NCBI GenBank assembly: GCA_916613615.1
Contig: OU744721.1
Location: 80,853,060-80,917,059 of the forward strand
From: Steromphala cineraria
Taxonomy: Eukaryota > Mollusca > Gastropoda > Trochida > Trochidae
Length of the DNA stretch: 64,000 nt
Direction of reading: 5' to 3'
Position 1 is the stretch's first letter, and the number at the start of each line of letters is the position of its first letter. Of this stretch, positions 49,541-58,835 are shown piece after piece. The notes under the pieces were generated by a model that worked only from the letters and a program-made list of their open reading frames with translations, had not been told where the DNA came from and did no database searches. Both the position numbers and the translations under genes were made by a program.

Positions 49541-50512
49541 AAGGTCTCTCATTCGTTAGACTAGAACAAAAAAAACAGCAAGTAACAGATGCCAGTATGT
49601 TGTTTCCTTAGTTTCTAATATCATTGTAGATTAACCGGTATATCATGATGCGTTTGTAATAACGCCACATCAGGAATTAGATTTTTACCCAGAAGGGAAT
49701 TTTATTGGATTTCTTAGAACTAATGAGATATTTATTAGTTTCTAAAGCTTAATAACAGTAAGAAGCTACTACCATAGTAACTGATATTGGATATTATGGA
49801 ATTTATCACATCCTAATTTGAAGATCTTTTTGTTAATATGCATATGGCTCTCCATTTATCCTCGTACAGTTATATAAAAAGATAACTTGTTATAAAACAG
49901 AATCTATAATTATGCAAATACGACTTTGAAGACACATTTACTGATCCTTATTTTGAACGGCGTAGTCACTGACATGTTCCTCATTACGTGAAAGGAAGAT
50001 TTGAAAAAGGAAATCAAGTATTTTTGCTTTGAGGGCAAACTGGGCATTAAATGTCTTGAAACAGTTAGTTTGTCCAGCGAGGGCAGTAATGAGATGAAAT
50101 GACGAATGTTCAAGCTCTGTCCTTTAATCATTCTTGTTTGCGTAGATGTTCTTTTTCTGTAACATAATCAAAGGTTTCAATTTACCTTAATCTAAATGTT
50201 GGTAATTTGAAGTAAGACACTGATGTTGTATTTCGTTACTTCAAGATACACAATGTAAGTTGCAATGTGATCAACCTCATAACTATGTTTGATAAAACAA
50301 GTTCATCCTTGTAATATTGTCTTATTATCTCACTATATATTCAATCAATCTTTATTCAATCAATCTTTTTTCTTTGCATTTCAGATTCAGAAATCCCACT
50401 ATATAGTACTTATCATTTCTGCAAACATTATTGTAATATGTTACAATCACGTTATTGTGCCGTCATTAAAAAGGTAACATGACTCGTGCGCAGTTCACAT
50501 TTTAATATTACT
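49541..50512. other. Unassigned DNA
   Basis: Nothing recognised. Confidence 0.4.
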
Positions 50513-50863
50513 TTAAAGGGGCAGTAGCACGTTTTTATGGGGAATATAAGGTGATGTCAGCAAAATGAAAATCAATGGTTCCGATTTAAAGACAATGTAT
50601 TTTAACTAAATGAAGCAGTACCAATTCAAATAAATAACGTAAAGTTTGGCCATGCAATTCCTTTTTCTTACTCAAAATAAATTAAACTTTAAGGTGTTCA
50701 CACAAAATGGCCGCCAATGGATTTTATGTGAATCTCCATACTTTGTCCTCTGACTATGGATGATTGGCTTGTGAAATGCGAGTTTTAACACCGTCAAATT
50801 AATACATTTAGCATTAACTTACAGTTATCAGTGAAATATTTAAACGTGCTATTGCACCTTTAA
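50513..50863 (+). mobile_element. TTAA-flanked MITE, copy 3 (343 bp)
   Basis: The ends are AGGGGCAGTAGCACGTTTTT (50517) and AACGTGCTATTGCACCT (to 50859), with TTAA flanks at 50513-50516 and 50860-50863. Its interior is collinear with copy 2, including CACAAAATGGCCGCCAATGG. The right end has decayed more than the left. Confidence 0.9.
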
Positions 50864-51856
50864 CACATGTTTAGTTGACAGAGTTAAAAGGAAATCATAA
50901 GAGTGTAGTATATAACACGGGCGCATTTGAATCTGTCCTCTTTTCTGGATATACAGAACGTAACACTCGTTTCAAAGTGTTTATATGTCCCACGTGCTCT
51001 TTTGATAAGCTTTACATATCATTATTGAATACACAAATGCTCATTTGTATGACAGCATGTTTCCATGTCTTATAAATGCATCTTTTGTTCCATTTTAAGG
51101 CGTTATCGTTTTACAGGGAGAGTCCAAATAATATATTCAATTTGGTATTTTTAATTGACGTCACATACGACCTTAAAAAAACGTAAATGGTTCACGGATT
51201 CTGATAAAGGGTCAGAAATCTGCACACACGTGCATTGATAAGACTTAACTCTATCTAATGATAAACATGTGTCTGTTTGGTATAAAACATTGGTCAGGTA
51301 ATGACCATTAACAATGCTACTAATAACTAAGTTCTCTTGTGTGAACATAAAGTTGGTTGTATTGAATCTGATAGTTTGGTGGATAAACTGTACATATCGT
51401 ATACTAAATGATCATATAACCAATCAAATATACTATTATGAATTGTCGATCAATGCCAGTCATTTATTATTAAATATAACCTTAGAAATATTCTTATTTA
51501 AGCTGAGAAATCGGACATATTCGGTCGATCATCATTTTAAGGTCAAATCAAGGACAGAATTTCTTGACAAGACAACCTACTCTCTTCAACTATACATACT
51601 GTTTAAGGTTTTATTGGCACATTTACCTCGAAATCACGCGCTGAAGAGTAAACTGTTTTTCGCCTTGCTGTAATCACGTTGTTTTGTTTCATTTCTTTTG
51701 AAATGCTTTCGGTGTGGAGATGATTTTCTGGCTAATTAGGAATCACCGTGATGTGTTTTCAATGCAGAGTGCTTATTAACCGGGGCCATGAAAGCAGCAG
51801 GCAATCTGCGTATGAGTATTCGAATAGATTGCTTGTTCCGACTGACGACTGAAGAA
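50864..51856. other. Unassigned DNA
   Basis: An AT-rich frame of 119 codons (51314-51673) has no motif and reads like chance coding. A TGACGTCA octamer lies at 51156-51163. Confidence 0.4.
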
Positions 51857-52203
51857 CTAAAACATCATCAAACACTTCCTGCACATTGACGCTATGCTGG
51901 TCTTCTTTACTGCCTCCCTGATCGCTGTTTCTTGCTCTCCGATGATTGACGACTGCTCGTTTCCTACAGAAACCGCCCCGTTTGGCTCCAACTGGTGTCC
52001 ACTAGCATGTGTGGTATCGCACAATGACGCTAACGACAGCCCCGACTGATGTTTATACACCTTTCGTCTCATAATTAGATCTTTATGAAGGGACTTGTTT
52101 GGTGATATGGTACATATTCTTAATGTTTGGGTAACTAACTGGGAAAACAGGTAAAGTCTGAGGCTGGAAATAGACCATGCGAACGATGAGATAACCTGAA
52201 GAC
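51857..52203 (-). other. Unrecognised open frame, possible terminal exon or pseudogene
   Basis: The minus strand has an open frame ending in TAG at 51857, with a usable acceptor (GGTCTTCAG) near its 5' edge around 52193. It begins V-I-S-S-F-A-W-S with a hydrophobic stretch, then becomes hydrophilic: LIMRRKVYKHQSG, GAVSVGNEQSS, and ends AIREAVKKTSIASMCRKC. Composition is less AT-biased than the surroundings. An overlapping frame (52083-52343) also has a hydrophobic start, so a frameshifted membrane-protein relic is possible. I do not recognise the family. Confidence 0.25.
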
Positions 52204-53229
52204 CGAGATCCATCAATCACAACCCTGGCTCTGGTCGTCAACTGAATGAGAGCCGTGGTCAAAATGACTGACGCACACTGAAGTAATGACACAAGACTCA
52301 AAAAGGGGAATTTCAAAATGTCATTAACCATCACTTTTCTCAAGATTGAGAGACGAGTTATTCAGATATAGATTTCAGATTGAGTGGAAAGTTATTCAGT
52401 TTTGATCCAATTCAAAATTTCCCTCATTCAAAACATGAAAAAGCAAACGTTCGTCTTAAGAGGTGATAAATGATGAAAAATTTCAGAATGTTCTCTCGTT
52501 TCCCTCTTAAGTACTAGGACCGACTCCGAAACGTCTCGGTGTAAGGTCATAATTGGCGAGTATCCATTCTACATCAGTCTTTTACGATTGTCTAAATCAA
52601 TGCCCACGGATTCAAGAACATTATCCCCTTAAGTCATCGTCTTAAATGTCACCAGAGACAACATGAGAACGAAGCTTTAAGAAGTTTATGTGAAACCCAT
52701 TCTGTTCTTCCCGATATAAACTTAATGGTTTATATCAATGTTGTATTTATCTGATGATGACATTAGCATCACATTTATCCCATATTACCGCAATAAGAAA
52801 ATACAGCAATCAAAATACAAAACTTTTGAAAAGAAATTATATTGGATTTTATTATGATTTCTGAGACAAAACTTCTGTTTTTATTCTTTTTTTGTGTAAT
52901 TATTATGATTTAAACCTTTTGTTCGAAGGTTTCGTTTTATCCGACATGACATAATCAATATATCTTTATAAAAAATATTTTTTCATTTTTTTTGTTTATT
53001 TCATTGGAAAAAAAGAATTAGAATTATTTGTTATGTGTTTTGATGTTGTCATAACAACATCGATTGATTCAATTAGAGGCATAAACGACGTCGAATAATG
53101 ACAATATATATCACAAGAATTAGTCATTTCATAAAACAAAACAGGTATTTGATCTTCCGGCCAATTTTCATACTTGAAAAGGTTGTAGAAAGGCATTCAG
53201 TCTGTCACTTGGCATTTTCCCCTTTATTT
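52204..53229. other. Unassigned DNA
   Basis: Nothing beyond the frame overlapping the previous entry was seen. Confidence 0.4.
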
Positions 53230-54699
53230 TAAACTCAAAACAATAAGTTAAGCGCCGCCTATTTCATTTAATTATATATTTTCAACAATAATTGAAAAAA
53301 GATATCGAAGATTTGTTATGGTACACAGATCTCCATACATTGATGCAGTTAATCACAAATGCTCTTGAAACTCCGACTTTATAGTCGTGCGACGATTACG
53401 AGTATAAAGCATGAGCTCGTTCTTTTAGGTGGCAACAAAATCGTCTGTTGGCGTACAAATGATTGCAAATGAGATTCAATTATAGCAAGGCTTAGATTAT
53501 CAATAGGGGAGAGATGGCGAAAGATTGGTAGGCTGGATAGCTGAATGTCCCCCAGAGCTATTGCTAGACAGTTGGGGTATCACCACGGTGTTATCACACG
53601 TTTGGTACAAAAACACGCCCAAACCAATGACGCGAAAGACCCTGTGAGATATGGACGCCCGACAATAACCTCTTTACGTTACGTTTGGATTACATTCGAG
53701 CGGCGGGTTATAGGGCATGTTGACCTCTCAAACGTGTAAAAATTAACACAACGACACATAAATGAACGTCTAAGCTGGCGTGGAGCGAGAATGGGTTGGC
53801 GTTTGGCATCATGGCGCCGGATCAATTGGACTGATGAGTGTAGAATGCGATTGCATATTGTGGCTTAACGAATTCGTTTGACGACAAGCTAACACCCATT
53901 TCGAATCAAGACATGTCGAACCAACCTATCAGTGTGGTTTGGCTCTCTGATGATATGGGGTTGTGTCTCCTACGGTTGTAAGCTCGACATTGTGCCAGTT
54001 CCAGGTATACTCGATGCTCAGAAATATCGAGATAACGACCATCTCCCTGTGTTAATTCCACATTTCGACAACTGCCCTCTTCGTACAAGACCATGGCCAG
54101 TTTACATGGATGATTATGCTAGAACCCACAGAATCTGAGTGGTAACACAGATCCTACAGCGGAAAACCATAACAATGCTACCGTGTCCTTCTTGCAGTCC
54201 CGACTTGAACCCGATAGAACATCTATGGAATATTCTTGGTCGCCGTATACCTAGAAGAGACCCACCTGTTCAACCTGTGGCAAAGTTGGATGCAGCACTG
54301 CATTATGAGTGACAGCAGATTCCTCAACATATCACACAGGGACTGATCAATGCACAAGGGTCATACACTCGCTATTAACTTAACACTCGTTTACACTATT
54401 CTTAAGGCCGGAAGGTTACCTTTTAAGAAGTCTCATTCTTTTATATAGACCAATAAAACAGCTATGACAATAGTTGTTTTCATTGCACAATTGCTGAAAA
54501 ACACACTGTTTGTAATTAAGTATACAGAGTCAGAAAATGTAACGCCGGCCATCCTTTTATTGTTGTCAATTTTGTCAAGTCGACACACCCTTACTACCAC
54601 TTGATACAAATTTATACATCAGGAATACATGGGTGTTATGTGTAATTGTTAAAGTTAAGTTTAAACTTCGATGGCGCTTAACTTTTTGTTCTGAGTATA
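53230..54699 (+). mobile_element. Tc1-type transposon with both TIRs and TA duplication
   Basis: The left end AACTCAAAACAATAAGTTAA (53232 onward, continuing GCGCC) and the right end, read from outside as TACTCAGAACAAAAAGTTAA then GCGCC (ending 54697), form 28-bp TIRs with about five mismatches. TA lies on both outer sides (53230-53231 and 54698-54699). Total length is 1466 bp, normal for Tc1 elements. A broken transposase occupies the centre. A SINE lies immediately beyond the right end. Confidence 0.92.
53512..54378 (+). pseudogene. Tc1 transposase, inactivated
   Basis: Consecutive + strand pieces spell a DD34E transposase. RWRKIGRLDS is followed by a TGA, then MSPRAIARQLGYHHGVITRL (HTH). 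After these come GRP, 'NWTDECRMRLHI' (first D), 'LMIWGCVS' and 'MDDYARTH' (second D). The last piece is 'SPDLNPIEHLWN' (third acid, E), running to TAA at 54376-54378. Exactly 34 positions separate the second D and the E, the Tc1 signature. In-frame stops (53542, about 53737, 53866, 54136) and at least one shift or central deletion make it non-functional. Intact relatives are about 340 residues. The catalytic triad itself is unmutated. Confidence 0.9.
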
Positions 54700-54715
54700 C
54701 ACACGATTGCTGTGA

Positions 54716-55060
54716 TAAGAGGTGAGGGGATTTGGGGTTAAACGCCGCTTTCAAGAGTATTTCACTTAAATCACGACTGCCTTGTGTTTTTGCAGAGAGA
54801 AAGTAGTGTGGTTATGCATTGTTGTTAAACCTGCGAGCATCGGATGGATCTAGCGAACCATGGGTGGTACAGGACTGAAATTGAGTGTAGCATTGCACCC
54901 ATAACCGTACTGCGTGTAGAACAGTTCTTTACTGCAGACAAAGTTGCCGAGCCCAAGGCGGCATTCGAACTACGGACTTCTTGGTCCGAAGCCGAAAGCT
55001 AACTTTTTGCTGATAATCGCTAAGCGCTAAGTAGTTTCCCGACCAACCAACACACCCTGG
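54716..55060 (-). mobile_element. tRNA-derived SINE
   Basis: On the minus strand it starts near 55058 with a tRNA-like head. TTAGCGCTTAGCGA lies in the A-box area, and TTTCGGCTTCGGACCAAGAAGTCC folds like an anticodon arm. GTAGTTCGAATGCC (B-box, 54960-54973) comes next. A body follows (CAACTTTGTCTGCAGTAAAG ...) and it ends GTGAAATACTCTTGAAAGCG and GCGTTTAACCCCAAATCCCCTCACC near 54716. That tail resembles the + strand retroelement tail at 38.55-38.6 kb, as expected for a SINE using a LINE partner's machinery. The head and tail are both present, so it is near full length. Confidence 0.75.
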
Positions 55061-55429
55061 AACTATTTTCCTATTAATATTTCAACCGTTCATGTTCACA
55101 GATAATTTATCTGAAAGGATATTCTTGCTGTTGTTTGTTCTTGTTATATGAGGCATTCTATGTTAACAAGATAGAAGAAAAGAATTGACTAGATTACTGT
55201 GGCACTTTTGATAAATGCTGACATATATAATCATTTAGTCCCACAAGACGATTATTATGCTTGAAATATAGATTAAAATGTTGAGAAAAAATACGAATAT
55301 ACTTTAATATGAAAAATTATCCTGTGCATCCTAGTCCCGACACATCATTTTCGACATTCTATATTAACTAGATGCAAAATATAATTTCGGGGACTAATAT
55401 CCTGGCAAAGGCTACCGAAATTATTATCC
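55061..55429. other. Unassigned DNA
   Basis: Nothing recognised. Confidence 0.4.
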
Positions 55430-55770
55430 GAACATGACACGAATATGTGGATCTGACATCTTGCCTGATCCTCCTGACTCACCCGACCTTGCACCTTGTG
55501 ACTTTAATCTCTTACGAACAATGGAGTCCATTTTAAGGGAATTTTGGTCATGACTGACACAACCATCTGACTTCCTCAAGCAAGTATATTTGGATGATTT
55601 GATAACAAGGATCAAATTAAATGTGTACCGTTTGGTGGTCTCAATGTAGATAGGAAACGATGACTGTGCCAAGTCTGTTTTACGAAAACCACTGTAAGTG
55701 GAGGATGAGATATCGGTGTATAAAATGTAAAAATATGTATAGATGGAGGTGTTTCGGGGAAGTGGGTGAA
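55430..55770 (+). pseudogene. mariner-family transposase C-terminal remnant
   Basis: PDPPDSPDLAPCDFNLLRTM (from about 55464) matches the mariner 'HPPYSPDLAPSDYFLF' region, which contains the third catalytic D. After a stop and a frameshift comes FYENHCKWRMRYRCIKC, similar to the mariner C-terminal 'W..R..KCI' stretch. Orientation is opposite to the 15-kb mariner remnant. There are no TIRs, and the piece is under one third of a transposase. Confidence 0.65.
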
Positions 55771-58039
55771 TATGGGTTTTATGTGTATTCTTGGTTTCTT
55801 TTAGTGTGCCTTTCCATCTTCATTAATTTATCATCATCTTTTTTTTATTGCAACATTGATTTTAATTTATTGTTTTCTAGGCTGTTGGTGGTTCGTGCAC
55901 TTTTTAATGTATGCATATGAGAAATGAGTTTTGAATGTATGATATGAGACATTTATACAAAAACAAATATCAATTTCGATGAATGCCCCTTGTACCTTTA
56001 TTTGCAACATAAATGCACGAATTGCCGGCTAGCTTGAATATCTATTTGATATCTTGAATCTACAACTTTATGTTTAAACGGACGAACGGAAATAGATAAC
56101 TTGTTGAAAACACTTATACTTTATAACCAAAAGGAAGACAATTGTGATGGCAAATGGTGATTATTGAGGCATAAAATGGCATATTTTAGGTATGAGATTT
56201 TATTCTATATTCTGTCTTTCGCTTATATTGTTTTTAAACACGTCGCTTGAGCGCAGATTAAAATACCTACTTTTTTTCATAGGGCAAATACTTCATTACT
56301 TGTAATAACATAAATTGCTTTGTTATTTCTTCAAAAATTTTCACCACATGTTTCGCCAAAGTCATTTCGGATCATGTCTTGCTAAATTCCATATAAGAGC
56401 TGCCGATACATGCAATGATAACGATTGACCCCATCTGACAGCTCGCGTGCACGCACTGTCTAAACATTCAAGGTCATACTATAACTTGTCGGTCATATCA
56501 TTAAGAGTATTAGAGGATGACCAGTCTGTATCAAATACTCATGACATGACAGGACTAACAACGTAGAAAAAATACTTTTTACGCAATTAATCTCTTTTGC
56601 TTTTAAGAACATTTAGCATCTAATATATCATGTTCTTTAACGAACGATCTTCTTTTAAATGAAATATTAATTGGTTTATGTCATAGCTATAAACGGAGTG
56701 GTTTGCCTTCCAATTCCTCCAGTTCATTTCATTCATTTGATTATCTCTTAACCGATCTAAGTACCAAAATATCACGGAATGCAACTATCAATCACACAAC
56801 TCTAATTAATAAAACATAGAGAACTCGTGTGTCTTTATGACATATGCCATGTTTCGAGTAAACTGGCATTGATTAAGAGTGATTCTTTCATAAATTAGCC
56901 TTCAGTTGACAATAGCCTTTTGGTTTATCACTCGCTAATGTTTAGTATTAACTTTCAAATGCAACAATAAGTAAACATTCTGTTAATGCATATATGACTG
57001 ATTGACACGCGAAGTCTGTCAACTGAATATGGGCTCAATTGCAATCACGTCCCGAGCCGATATGTAATATTATAGTTCCGGGACATTTTGTTTTTATTCC
57101 AGTTTGGTCGCAGTTAAAACGGTATCCATCACATAGCAGACATAGTTAGAATTGTTCAACTTCAAAAATAAACTAAAAACGAAGAATTTAATGGTTAACA
57201 CATAGAAAACTTTGGGACACGTAAGTGAGGAAACGTGTTTTCAACTTTTCAGCATCAGTCATTACTTTAGATATGTGACTGGCTCAAATGAGTTGTCATA
57301 CCACGTTCGCATTACGTTAACGGTCGGCATTTCCGTTCGTATAATTGACATCTCGATTTAAGAAAGTTTTCACTTTGTTGAATATTTAAAGAGGTAAAAC
57401 GTTGACATGCTTACTCGTTGGGTTTCCATCAACACGTTAAGAGCATACCTAGAAATAGTTAGTTTCTATAGGTTTAGTTAGGGGGAAGATAGATGACATC
57501 ATGGTGTTGTTCAAGTTCTACATGGGAAGCAAGTTGGCTCGTCGTATTTATTAGAAGGTAAGGCAGGTGGCGCCTGGTTATGGTGTTCATTTCATGATTG
57601 CTCTTGTGAAATAGTTACTTGTAAAAGTAATTTAGTTCAATGATAAGTGATTTGTCCAACTGTACTTGGCACCGCCAGTAATCAGTTTCCTTACAGCCCA
57701 CATGTAGACTAGAGGAAATAGAACTACTCTTACATCATATCCAAGTGCAAGGAACGTTAATGACCTTAAACTTTAGGTTAAGTATAAAACTAGAAACATG
57801 AATTACTGTTCCATGCTGTCAATAACGTAATACAAAGGCAATTTCAACACGTATTTTATCAACTAACAGTAAACAAAGTGAAATCAGCAAGGCAAGTACT
57901 CGACACAGTTTTGAAAATACACTGATAGCAAAATATATGATACGTATGTACATTTATATATCTGTATGAGAAAGTGAGACACCAGGAGTGATTCCACGTG
58001 AGAGTTAAAGCTGTGTACACTGAGAGAGTCGATGGAGAG
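55771..58039. other. Intergenic DNA and receptor B 3' flank
   Basis: No coding sequence was recognised. On the minus strand an AATAAA (57547-57552) lies about 490 bp past the receptor B stop and is the best visible poly(A) signal. Confidence 0.4.
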
Positions 58040-58835
58040 TTAAAGCATAGACACTGACCCTGTTTCCCTCCCTTCCTGCAGCGTGTCGCTGCTGCTGATG
58101 TTGTTACACACGTCCCCGTTAGCGTTAAAGTGGTACCTCTTGAAGGCTAGCTTCACCTGACCATTCGAGTAGTCGACCGTCATGTGCCGAGTACTGGAGT
58201 AATAATGACTGAAGAGGGACCGGTGACGGTCTGAGGACGACGCGCAGATGAGCATGAGACGTATCCGAGCACGTATCCGCTTGCTGAACAGGCAGTACAC
58301 CAGGGGGTTCATGCAGCTGTTGGAGGTGCCAAGCCACTGAGCCAGAGGGATGACGAAGTCCTGAATAGTCCGCATCTCTTCGCCCATACCGTCGGGCGGG
58401 AAGAAGTACAATTTGAGAGTGACAGTGTACAACGGCAACCAGGACAAGGCGAATAGAAACACAACCACGGCTAACATTTTCACAACACGGATCTTTGACT
58501 TCTGAATGACTCCCCTCTCTGTGGTGATGCCAGGGGCGTCCCTGTTCCACACTTTGATGCCAATGAGAGAGTAACACACAACGATGAAGCTGAGAGGGAT
58601 GGCGTAGCAGAAGAGGAAGATGGCCCCTAGGAAGAACTCCCGGTCCTGACCCTGTCGCGGCCACTTCTGTGCACAGACGTATAGGAGCTGCAGCGTCGTC
58701 CTGTACTCCACCTGGGAATAGAACACTGCCCAAGGCACCATGATGGAGAGCGCCAGGATCCACACAACCGTCAAGATCACACGGGCGATTCTCATAGTCA
58801 TTTTGAATCTAAACACATAACAGATGGCCAGATAT
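58040..58835 (-). CDS. SIFamide/NPFF-type neuropeptide receptor B, TM3 end to C-terminus
   Basis: This terminal coding exon on the minus strand starts after acceptor TTTGTTTCAG and ends in TAA; 264 residues follow the split DRY arginine. It carries DRYLAI, TM4 (VVWILALSIMVPW), the ECL2 cysteine (YVCAQKWP), TM5 to KVWNRD, and TM6 FALSWLPLY. Then come PLAQWLGTSNSCMNP with NPLVY, and a tail with HMTVDYSNGQ. Differences from receptor A cluster in ICL3, ECL3 and the last 35 residues. By eye roughly two thirds of positions agree. The open frame could be extended upstream to a methionine (58852), but that start lies across the acceptor and is not real. The base composition is clearly richer in GC than the flanks, as expected for a conserved coding exon. 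Confidence 0.92.

Noticed and set aside
58125..58763. 212-codon open frame on the minus strand overlapping receptor B
   Set aside because: It is the shifted frame of the receptor exon; the GPCR frame carries all family motifs.
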